From Doris montereyensis (taxonomy: Eukaryota > Mollusca > Gastropoda > Nudibranchia > Dorididae), in assembly GCA_037039925.1 (NCBI GenBank), contig JAXRKP010000391.1:35001-99000 (forward strand): a stretch of DNA of 64,000 nucleotides. Direction: 5' to 3'. Shown here in pieces: positions 24,930-33,643 of the stretch (its first letter is position 1; every line of letters starts with the position of its first letter). Under the pieces are notes generated by a model, which ran no database searches, was not told where the DNA came from, and worked only from the letters and a program-made list of their open reading frames with translations. The position numbers were made by a program, and so were the translations under genes.

Positions 24930-25310
24930 CAGGCTCACGCTTCTGTTTCTTTTGTTGCAATACAATTATGGTTATGTCTTATGTGGATACAATTGTTTTG
25001 TATGGCATGTTGACGAGGTAATATGCAACAGGAACGCCAGAGAAATTTTGTAGTTTAAATATATATATGAAAGTGCACAGTCCCAGATGTAACCAGATTT
25101 TGACTATTTGTTCTATTTTGGAACTGATGTTCTGTTTTTTTACCCTTTTCCATACAAAAAAAGAAAAGGAAAACAAGAGAATGGGTGATCTCACTTTGGC
25201 AAGCAAAGAATAGTGGTATTAGACGTTTCAGCTTGTACTGTCCAGTCAATCATTCAAATTTCGTAGTGACTCCAGTTTGCTTGGTGAAGTGACAGGCACA
25301 CCACCTCCTT
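24930..25310. other. intronic sequence
   Basis: Nothing coding or repetitive was recognised between the donor at 24928 and the GGTGTT microsatellite at 25318, apart from an ATATATATAT stretch near 25060. Confidence 0.4.
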
Positions 25311-25317
25311 CCCGCAA

Positions 25318-25365
25318 TGGGTGTTGGTGTTGGTGTTGGTGTTGGTGTTGGTGTTGGTGTTGGAC
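25318..25365 (+). repeat. GGTGTT hexanucleotide microsatellite
   Basis: GTGTTGGTGTTGGTGTTGGT runs for about eight units. It lies directly beside a minus-strand LINE-like fragment, where it would read as His-Gln repeats. Confidence 0.9.
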
Positions 25366-25560
25366 TATCACTGACACAACAATAACTAGGCTTTCCACAA
25401 CTCTTGTGGCTGTAGCATGCACACAGGTAAACTCCTTAGTGTCATCACTGAGTTTAATTTCTCTTGGTAGTTTGCTCCACAGCCTTATACTTATAGTGGT
25501 GTTTGCATTTGATCACAGAAAGAATGGATCCGTAGTTGTGATATCTACTTTATCAATATT
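25365..25560 (-). mobile_element. possible LINE C-terminal fragment (minus strand)
   Basis: The minus-strand translation contains ISIRLWSKLPREIKLSDDTK, which resembles the RLWNSLP...IK segment near the C terminus of CR1/L2-type proteins. Stops lie upstream. Only one motif supports this, so it could be chance. Confidence 0.4.
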
Positions 25561-25644
25561 TTAGCACCAATGCAACGTTTTTTAATTTCGCTTTTTTAAA
25601 ATTTCATTCTTTTGGGTTCAGAGCTTCATTTGTTTATCCTGTTT

Positions 25645-25645
25645 T

Positions 25646-25710
<65 letters not shown>

Positions 25711-25763
25711 AATATTAATACTATTATTATTATTATTATTGTTATTATTATAAATATTAATAC

Positions 25764-25807
<44 letters not shown>

Positions 25808-25809
25808 TA

Positions 25810-25840
<31 letters not shown>

Positions 25841-25893
25841 GTTGTTATTATTATTAATATTATTATTATTATTATTGTTATTATAATTATTTA

Positions 25894-25940
<47 letters not shown>

Positions 25941-26370
25941 AATATTATTATTATTGTTATTATTATTATTATTATTGTTATTGTTATTGTTATTACTATT
26001 ATTATTGTTATTGTTATTACTATTATTATTATTATTATTGTTATTATTATTATTATTATTATTATTGTTATTATTATTGTTATTGTTATTACTATTATTA
26101 TTGTTATTGTTATTACTATTATTATTATTATTGTTATTGTTTATTATTATTACTATTATTATTGTTATTGTTATTACTATTATTATTATTATTGTTATTA
26201 TTATTATTATTATTATAATTATTATTGTTATTGTTATTATTATTATTATTATACCCATACGAGGAAAGTAGAATGGGAGCTGATAAAGAAAGAATTATTA
26301 ATATTATAATAATAATTATTATTATTGTTATCATTATTATCATTAATGTTATTATTATTATATTATCTTG
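25645..26370. repeat. ATT trinucleotide microsatellite, ~620 bp plus short extension
   Basis: Nearly pure ATT repeats with GTT and ACT interruptions run from 25645 to 26250, followed by AATAATTATT tracts from 26296 to 26370. Poly-Ile, poly-Leu and poly-Asn frames are artefacts. The tract stops about 40 bp before the acceptor at 26411. Confidence 0.96.
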
Positions 26371-26411
26371 CATGTCTTTTGAACTAAAGAACTTTTTGTT
26401 TGTGTGGGTAG

Positions 26412-26516
26412 CTGAAGATCCTGAGCCAGCTGAAGAAATGAATGACGGTCAGTATGTTGTTACGGAGGAAGCGGACGAAAAAGCGAAAGATCTTGAATTG
26501 TCTATTGGGCTTAGTC
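26412..26516 (+). CDS. coding exon candidate, acidic segment
   Basis: The 105-nt stretch lies between an acceptor (TTTTTGTTTGTGTGGGTAG) and a GTGATA donor. The open frame reads EDPEPAEEMNDGQYVVTEEA, then DEKAKDLELSIGLS, and leaves one base that joins the exon at 29622 in phase (CAC, His). The preceding exon at 24927 ends in phase 0, which would instead read LKILSQLKK and then hit a stop. Either an exon is missing between them or one base is lost near 26440. If splicing at 26517 fails, the frame stops at 26525-26527. The family is unknown. Confidence 0.5.
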
Positions 26517-26689
26517 GTGATAAATGACGGACGCGAATCAAACAGTCTATGGTCAGTGTCTGTTGTCATTGATTATTAAGGCTTTCCCTTTTCTTGCCTT
26601 CTTTATAGTGTTCACTTGAGTTTACTACATGCTATCCACTTTCCTAGCATGTTTTTGTGGTCAATAAGTCTCCTGTGTTTTACCTCCCT

Positions 26690-26815
26690 TTATGGCTGGT
26701 TTGACAGGTGCTTTTTGAGTCCCACTTCTTTCCTGTCACTCTTTTATCTTTCATCTTTCTGTTTCCGCTTCATTAATCCTGAGATCATCAGAAATGGTGG
26801 ACGGGGGGGGGTGTT
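26690..26815 (+). repeat. dispersed ~130-bp family, copy 3
   Basis: GGCTGGTTTGACAGGTGCT, GTCCCACTTCTTTCCTGTC, TATCTTTCATCTTTCTGTTT, CCTGAGATCATCAG and AATGGTGGACGGGG occur in family order. Confidence 0.6.
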
Positions 26816-26871
26816 CAATGAAACAAACAAATACCTCCTTTAACCATCCTTCTGGCATATCCATCCCTTTT

Positions 26872-27000
26872 CTAGTGGGTGGTTGGTGGGTGCTACTGGT
26901 AGATCCTACTCATTTCCTTTACTCTTTTACTTATCAGTTCATCTTGATGTTTCCTCTTAATTCCTTGAGATCACTGAAATTGGTGGACGGGGTAGATTTC
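26872..27000 (+). repeat. dispersed ~130-bp family, copy 4
   Basis: GTGGGTGGTTGGTGGGTGCT, ACTGGTAGATCCTACTCATT, TTCATCTTGATGTTTCCTCT, CCTTGAGATCACTGAAATTG and GTGGACGGGGTAGATTT follow in order. It is one of the best preserved copies and lies just before copy 5. Confidence 0.65.
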
Positions 27001-27084
27001 CAATTAATCAACAAGTCCCTTTTCCTATCTTTCTTCCATTCATCGTATCAATCATCAGAGTGTGTAGGATCCGTGGCTTACTGC

Positions 27085-28402
27085 TTGTGGTTGGTCGGCA
27101 AGTCCTAGTAGTAGTAGGTCCTGCTTCTTTCCTTTCATTTTTACACTTATCTTTCATCTTGCTATTTCCTCCTTCATCTTGCTATTTCCTCTTTCATCTT
27201 GCTATTTCCTCTTTCATCTTGCTATTTCCTCTTTCATCTTGCTATTTCCTTTTTCAGTTTTCTATTTTCCTCTTTCATCTGGCTCTTTCCTCTTTCATCT
27301 TCCTATTTCATCTTTCATCTGGCTATTTTTCTCTTTCATCTTGCTATTTCCTCTTTCATCTGGCTATTTTCCTCTTTTATCTTGCTATTTCCTCTTTCAT
27401 CTTGCTATTTCCTCTTTCAGTTTGCTATTTCCTCTTTCATCGTGCTATTTCCTCTTTCATCTGCCTCTTTCCTCTTTCAATTTGCTATTTCCTCTTTCAA
27501 TTTGCTATTTCCTCTTTCAATTTGCTATTTCCTCTTTCAATTTGCTATTTCCTCTTTCATCTGGCTATTTCCTCTTTCATCTAACTATTTCCTCTTTCAT
27601 CTAACTATTTCCTCTTTCATCTGGCTATTTCCTCTTTCATCTGGCTATTTCCTCTTTCATCTTGCTATTTCCTTTTCAGTTTTCTATTTCCTCTTTCATC
27701 TGGCTCTTTCCTCTTTCATCTTCCTATTTCCTCTGTCATCTGGCTATTTTCTCTTTCATCTTGCTATTTTCTCTTTCAATTTGCTATTTCTCTTTCATCT
27801 GGCTATTTCCTCTTTCATCTTGCTATTTCCTCTTTCAATTTGTTATTTCTCTTTCATCTTGCTATTTCCTCTTTCAATTTGCTATTTCCTTTTTCATCTT
27901 GCTATTTCCTCTTTCATCTTGCTATTTCCTCTTTCATCTTGCTATTTCCTCTTTCATCTTGCTATTTCCTCTTTCAATTTGCTATTTCCTTTTTTCATCT
28001 TGCTATTTCCTCTTTCAATTTGCTATTTCCTTTTTCATCTTGCTATTTCCTCTTTCAATTTGCTATTTCCTCTTTCATCTTGCTATTTCCTCTTTCATCT
28101 TGCTATTTCCTCTTTCATCTTGCTATTTCTCTTTCAATTTGCTATTTCCTCTTTCAATTTGCTATTTCCTCTTTCATCTTGCTATTTCCTCTTTCAATTT
28201 GCTATTTCCTCTTTCATTTTGCTATTTCCTCTTTCATCTGGCTATTTCCTCTTTCAATTTGCTATTTCCTCTTTCATTTTGCTATTCCTTCTTTCATCTT
28301 GCTATTTCCTCTTTCAATTTGCTATTTCCTCTTTTATCTTGCTATTTCCTCTTTCATAAATTTTACCATGAGATCACCGTAAATTTCAATGAATCGATTC
28401 TT
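27085..28402 (+). repeat. dispersed family copy 5, interrupted by internal array
   Basis: The left part (GTGGTTGGTCGGCAAGTCCT ... CCTGCTTCTTTCCTTTCAT) and the right part (ACCATGAGATCACCGTAAAT at about 28365) are the two halves of the dispersed family. Between them lies the 20-bp array, whose unit corresponds to the internal TTCATCTTGCTGTTTCCTCT segment seen once in other copies. Confidence 0.6.
27150..28358 (+). repeat. tandem array, 20-bp unit, ~60 copies
   Basis: The unit is CTTGCTATTTCCTCTTTCAT. Main variants change CATCTTG to CAATTTG or CATCTGG. No stop codon occurs in any plus-strand frame, so hydrophobic frames of up to 386 codons appear; they repeat every 20 residues and are not genes. 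Confidence 0.95.
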
Positions 28403-28639
28403 TCAAAATCTACTGGTTGGGGTGTCGGAATTGGGATCATGAGGTATTTAATTCTAACTCTAGGTTGCATGTCCTGTTAGTTAAGAAAGATACTTTGCAC
28501 CACGATTCCCCCCATCAATCTAGGTACAAATGAGTATCAGCACCAGCTTGCAAGTAAAAACCTATGACAAACTAACGTCATGTCATGTCCAGGTAATGAT
28601 TATTATCATCTGCGACAACATTGCACCTACTCTCGACCG
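28403..28639. other. unannotated intronic sequence
   Basis: No gene or repeat was recognised between the array and the GC-richer LINE remnant. Confidence 0.35.
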
Positions 28640-29260
28640 TTGTTGTTAAGGAGCTGTGCCGTCGAGCAAGTATCAAAATTCAAGTACAGGAGACGTCTTG
28701 GACCACTCTGGCAATTGCGACGTTGCTGTCACGGCCCGTATCCGGGCGCCTAGGTGACATTCAACGCCGTCTCTGAAATTTTGTGCCAAAAACGCCTGGA
28801 TCGCCGGATCAGAAGACAGATGTTCATCGCCTGCGTGAGGTCAGTGTTGATGTACTCCACTGGGACCTAGCAGCAGCAGCCTGCACGGCCAGTCTAGCCT
28901 GGTGCGAACAGAGTCTGCCATGTTCACGAGGATGAGGATCAGGCCGGGCAGCAACGTCGCATGGACAGGAAACGCAATTTGTCAACGACGCCTCCGCTGA
29001 TTCGGACACGTCAAAAAGGCTCCCAGCCGGAACTACAAAATCGAGTGCATCGCATGGATCAGCAGCCCCAGAGCTGTCGGTCTACCGCCCAAGTCGTGGA
29101 ACTCAGTCATCACTGACGATATGGCAGTCCTGGGGATAGACCCATAAGCGACAGCAAATAGAACCAGATGGAGAAGAGTCATTCACAGTTGACCCCGTCG
29201 CACCCCGACAATAATGGGAAACTGGACGTAAAGAAAGAAGAAGAAGTTCTGCTTCATGCT
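28640..29260 (+). mobile_element. decayed LINE 3' end
   Basis: The stretch is GC-richer than its surroundings. From about 28985 the plus strand reads FGHVKKAPSRNYKIE, then GLPPKSWNSVITDDMAVLGI and TRWRRVIHS, with several stops. This is the pattern of the extreme C terminus of many endonuclease/RT LINE proteins (RWFGHV...GRPPKTW...D...LG...RWR). It is followed by an AAAGAAAGAAGAAGAAG tail. The N-terminal side is not readable. The copy is dead. Confidence 0.6.
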
Positions 29261-29621
29261 GTAGAAACCGGGATGAGCTCTAGACTCTATGGGCCGTAAA
29301 GGTCAAGAGGAAACTTGACTTAACTCAGCCATTCTTTGAAAATTGATCTCCTCTGCACTAGCTGTCATTCTTTCTTTCTCCTAGAAATTGCATCCAGTTT
29401 GTATTTATCATTGACATCGACCTATGTTTATCTCACCAAAGTGTGCGGTTGTCAGGTACTGCTAAATACTGTACTTTGTTTTGATGTGATTTGTTTCCCC
29501 AACTCCGTTCCTTGGTGACATTTCAATTTCATCTCAAGATGTCACCTGATTACATGAAACAGTATTGAATGAAACGAATTCTCTATCCACCAGGTAAAAA
29601 AAAAAATCACTCATTTGACAG
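29261..29621. other. intronic sequence before exon
   Basis: Nothing was recognised. It ends in an A-run and the acceptor TCATTTGACAG at 29611-29621. Confidence 0.4.
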
Positions 29622-29711
29622 ACGTGGTGTCCCAGTTCATGGCCTTGAACTTGAACGCACCGAGTTCCCTGCTTGAAGTGGCTGAGGCCATCGATGAGCT
29701 GCAGAAAAAAG
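29622..29711 (+). CDS. coding exon, host gene
   Basis: The 90-nt exon lies between TCATTTGACAG and GTAAAC. Only one frame is open: VVSQFMALNLNAPSSLLEVA then EAIDELQKK, with two bases at the front and one G at the end. The G joins AG at 33644 to make Glu and continue EQQLVES; the front pairs with the single base left at 26516. The peptide looks helical with a short NAPSS break. The family is unknown. The downstream intron hosts the LINE. Confidence 0.72.
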
Positions 29712-29786
29712 GTAAACACTGTCCCTACTTGTGTTTGTTTGTCTGACCTTTGTCTGGTGGTATACTACTCTGTAGGAAAAGCAAAA

Positions 29787-29824
29787 TCCATTATCTCCCT
29801 TGAAAATTGTCGGGCATTGGCCCA
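29787..29824 (+). repeat. left partial copy of intronic ~80-bp duplication
   Basis: CTCCCTTGAAAATTGTCGGG followed by CATTGGCC is repeated at 33451-33480 and, diverged, at 33531-33560. The LINE splits this tandem unit, so the copy to its left marks the 5' insertion border near 29824. Confidence 0.7.
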
Positions 29825-30023
29825 GTATGGTTACAGTATGTAACACGCCTAGCAGGCGGTTGTGTGAATTTGTCTCCTGGAATTTTCAACATTCGTGTGT
29901 GTTTTACAGTGCATTCGACCTTGTGATTTACACCTACTTTTATATGAAGTTTTACCGGTTCTAAGGATATAAGTTCCAAGCATTTTTATTCAAGGATTCA
30001 TTCGACATTTCATACTTGACTCC

Positions 30024-30464
30024 ATGGCTTTTACAAACTCCATTAACGTTCACCACCTCCATTTTGTTTTATTGAGCATAAGAGTATTACTCACTATACT
30101 CTTCACAGCTCCATATTTTCACCACCAACTGTGCGCCAACAAATCACACAGAGCAAAACACACTGACCAACGCGGCGGTCGTCGCAAGCAGCGCAAAATC
30201 GAGACAATCGTCGGCCACCGTCCCCCAGCAAGACACGTCAAAACAAATTCACCGTCTAACCTGACGCGCATAATCACTGACAACAATAACAACATTCACT
30301 GTAACAACGACACACAACTGAACTACTCTCCTCACTCAACGCGACCTGTCAATCATTCCAAGCAAGACAAAATTCAGTATCACAGAACAACGGGCTTCTC
30401 AAGGTCGTCTATTTTAATTCTCGGTCTTGCAGAAATAAGACCCTTCAGATTTATACTTTTATAA
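30024..30464 (+). CDS. LINE upstream open frame, possible N-terminal part
   Basis: This is a 146-codon ATG frame in the 5' part of the LINE, in another frame than the endonuclease and overlapping it by about 160 nt. It is rich in His, Asn, Arg and Lys (RGGRRKQRKIE), with a hydrophobic run near the start. It could be the protein's N-terminal extension, separated by a frameshift in this copy, or non-coding. No zinc knuckle or RRM-like motif is visible. The last ~35 codons overlap the endonuclease start and are probably not real. Confidence 0.3.
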   Translation: MAFTNSINVHHLHFVLLSIRVLLTILFTAPYFHHQLCANKSHRAKHTDQRGGRRKQRKIETIVGHRPPARHVKTNSPSNLTRIITDNNNNIHCNNDTQLNYSPHSTRPVNHSKQDKIQYHRTTGFSRSSILILGLAEIRPFRFILL

Positions 30465-33216
30465 ATGAAACGAAAGCCGACATAATTTTTATAACAGAAA
30501 CGTGGTTGAGAGAGCAAGGAGATGAGCCTCTCATCACAGAAATGATGCCAAAAGGCTATAACTTCCAAAGCGAAGCGAGGAAAACAAGGACGGGAGGGGG
30601 CGTAGCCATCGTGTACAGGGACTCGTTCCAAATAACCAAATGTAAAGAAAATTCTCAATACGACACTTTTGAACATTGTAAAATAATAATCAACACACCC
30701 AATTGTGCCTTATTCTGCGTGTGTGTCTACCATCCCCCGCCAAGCAAAAAGAACCGCCACACCATCAGCAAATTTGAACAGGATTTTTCTGAATTTCTTG
30801 ATTCCATTAACAACAAAAACAACGTCTACATGTTAGGGGACTTTAACAATCACCTTGAAAAGTCAACTAATTCATCTGTAAAGAGCTTAATCACACTGAT
30901 TGACGAACACAGTTTCCAACAACTCGTCACTGACGCAACACATGAGAAACAACACATTCTAGACTTAGTTTTAACAAGAAGCGATTTAGTCAAATCTATA
31001 GTAAAAGTGTCAGAATGTTGCATATCAGACCACTACGCCATTTCATTCAAAATCAACGTAGACAAACCCAAGACAACGAGAGAAAAGATCCTCTGCAGAA
31101 ACATTAAAGGCATTGACATCGACACCTTCAAAGAAGACCTTTTAAATTCATTTTCAGACAGGACACCGAAATCAGCAAATGACTTTGATAGCTCCCTCCG
31201 AACAATTCTCGACAAACACGCTCCAATTCGAGAGAAACTCGCCCCAATAAGGACTGCAGCGCCCTGGATCAACGAGAGAGTTCTGAACGGAAAGAAAAAG
31301 AAACGAAAAGCCGAGAGACTGTGGAAAAAAACTGGATCGACTGTTCATAAAAACATTTACAGACAAGAAATTAGTTCTCTTGCTAATGTTATTAAAGAAG
31401 AAAAATCAATTTATTTAAACAAACAGATACAAGACAGTGAATCAAGTTCAAACCTCTATTCAATCTGCAATGACCTTTTGGGTAAAAAGAATGTACAGTA
31501 CTTACCAACTAACATCCCGGTGAGTGAATTACCTGAAGCTTTCAATCATTTTTTCATCGATAAGATTAAAAAGATACGAGAAAACTTAGATGCCACAAAC
31601 TCTGATCCCAGGTATCACGTATTTGACGGTAATTCCTTTTCTTCTTTTAAACCTGTAACAGAAGATTTTGTTAAATCTACAATCATGAAATCTACTAAAA
31701 AATTGTGTGAACTTGATCCACTGCCAGTAAATCTGTTTCTTAGCTGCCTTGATATCACCTTGCCTCATATTACCAATATTATCAACCAGTCACTAACAAA
31801 TGGAATTGTTGTCCCTAGTTTTAAGGAGGCCATAGTTAGACCTTTATTAAAAAAGAACAACCTTGATCAAAACGATCTGAAAAATTACAGACCAGTGTCC
31901 AACCTACCATTTCTTTCCAAAATATTAGAAAAAGCTGTTTTGAGCCAAATCGACCAACACTTAGATGAAAACTCTTTGAAAGGAACCTATCAGTCTGCTT
32001 ATAGAAGAAAGCACAGCACAGAGACAGCACTTCTGAAAGTACAATCTGATTTACGGAATTCGACCGATAAAGGAGAACTATCCATTTTAGCCTTGTTAGA
32101 CCTATCTGCTGCATTTGACACTATAGATCATGGCATTCTTCTTAAACGTTTAGAGTTATCTTTTGGCATCAAAGGCACTGCTCTGGAATGGTTCAGTTCG
32201 TACATCAGCAATAGAAAGCAAGCTGTATCAGTCCATGGAAAGCTATCAAATTATTCTGTTCTTCATTTTGGTGTGCCCCAAGGCTCGGTTCTGGGGCCAA
32301 TCCTTTTTTCTTTGTACGCACAACCAATACACAACATCATCAATCAACATCATTTTAATTACCACATTTACGCTGACGACACTCAGCTCTATAAGTCTGC
32401 TGAAATATCCGGACTGCCATCTGTCATAACTTCCCTTAATGATTGCGCCACCCAGATTTCTTCGTGGATGACATCCAATAAATTGAAATTAAATGAGAAC
32501 AAAACAGAAGTTATAGCAATAGGAAGCAAAGCCAAAGTAGAAGCCGCTAAATTAAGATATGTTAAAATCTGTGGCGAAGAAATTCCTGTTGTCAAAAAAG
32601 TAAGAAATTTAGGAGTTATCATGGATTGTACCATGTCCATGGAAGACCATATCTCACATTTGAGAAAAGTTTGCTATCTGGAATTAAAAAGAATATGTCA
32701 TATCAGGAAATACATCACTCCTGAAGCAACAAACAAATTAATTTGCTCATTTGTCCTTTCAAGAATTGATTACTGCAATTCTCTGCAGGCTGGACTTCCA
32801 CTGACACAAATCAAGAAACTGCAGATAATACAAAACAATGCCGCCAGATTAGTTATGGAAGTTTCAAAAGAGAACACATTACGCCAATATTTAAACACCT
32901 ACACTGGCTCCCAATAAAATCCCGCATTGACTACAAGATAGCTACAATCACGTACCAATGCCTGCACGAGGCTGACTTTCCAGTCTACTTAAAAGAGTTA
33001 GTTCCTAAATACACACCGAACAGATCACTGCGCTCAGCGAGCAAGAAAATGATACAAACACCCAAAACTAAACTTAAGACTTTCGGAGATAGGGCCCTAC
33101 AAACACAAGCAGCCAAAATTTGGAACATTTTACCATGGGACGTCCAGTCTGCAGAGTCTTTGAATATACTGAAATCTCGCTTGAAGACCCACTACTTCTC
33201 CAACATATTTAGATGA
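30305..33216 (+). pseudogene. LINE endonuclease/reverse transcriptase, one frameshift
   Basis: The protein nicks the target DNA and copies the element's RNA there. The first in-frame endonuclease residues are about LKVVYFNSRSCRNKTLQIY near 30398, then ITETWL near 30491, LGDFNNHL near 30833 and the SDH catalytic motif at 31025-31033. The RT core follows: NYRPVSNLPF at 31883, DLSAAFDTIDH at 32099, GVPQGSVLGP at 32270 and YADD at 32369-32380. The frame is open from 30305 but has no ATG before 30541. At the AAAA run 32866-32869 one base appears lost: the original frame stops at 32917, while the shifted frame carries HLHWLPIKSRIDYK through NILPWDVQS to a TGA at 33214-33216. All core catalytic residues are present; only the C-terminal region is out of frame. 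Confidence 0.88.
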
Positions 33217-33403
33217 ATTTTATTGAATTACGTGCTTTTACTGAATTGATTGTGATACTATTTTTTATTGATGCATCTGTTTTATGTAAAATATTTTAGC
33301 CATAGCATGCCATGCCTGTGTAATCATTTTGCTTTGTAATGCGCCTTGAGCTCTTCTGAGGGAAGGCGCAATATAAATATTCTTCTTATCTTATCTTATC
33401 TTA

Positions 33404-33629
33404 ACCATGACCCTTCTTTCTATCTTTCGCTGTCACATTTTTCCATTTATCTCCCTTGAAAATTGTCGGGCATTGGCCTCAGTAACCATGACCCTTCTTT
33501 CTATCTTTCGCTGTCACATTTTTCCATTTGTCTCCCTTGAAAATTATCTGGCATTAGCCTCGTAACCTATTTCATTCTGTCTTCTCCGAGACGCTCGTAA
33601 CCTATTTCATTCTGTCTTCTCCGTGACAG
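33404..33629 (+). repeat. tandem duplications before the last exon
   Basis: An ~80-bp unit (AACCATGACCCTTCTTTCTA ... TCTCCCTTGAAAATT ... GGCATTGGCCT) occurs twice, at 33404-33483 and 33484-33563. Then an ~35-bp unit (CGTAACCTATTTCATTCTGT CTTCTCCG) occurs twice, at about 33561 and 33597. The second short copy runs into the splice acceptor region. Confidence 0.85.
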
Positions 33630-33643
33630 GCGTTCTACGACAG

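Larger units (their letters stand above)
29825..33403 (+). mobile_element. CR1/L2-group LINE, nearly complete
   Basis: The element has about 480 bp of 5' region, one long open frame for endonuclease plus reverse transcriptase (30305-33216 with a single frameshift), a short 3' region with GCGCCTTGAGCTCTTCTGAG and AAGGCGCAATATAAATATTC, and a final TTATC microsatellite. The lack of a poly(A) tail and the microsatellite end fit the CR1/L2 group. The left border is inferred from the split host duplication (29787-29824 versus 33404 onward); a clear target-site duplication was not seen. The protein is far better preserved than the other LINE pieces, so insertion is probably recent. Confidence 0.85.

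Noticed and set aside
25612..26373. Poly-Ile, poly-Leu and poly-Asn frames
   Set aside because: They are translations of the ATT microsatellite.
27060..28480. Hydrophobic frames of up to 386 codons resembling membrane proteins
   Set aside because: The 20-bp unit has no stop in any plus-strand frame; the residues repeat every 20 and are a translation artefact.
30380..30676. Minus-strand frames under the LINE
   Set aside because: They are antisense shadows of the endonuclease/RT coding strand.
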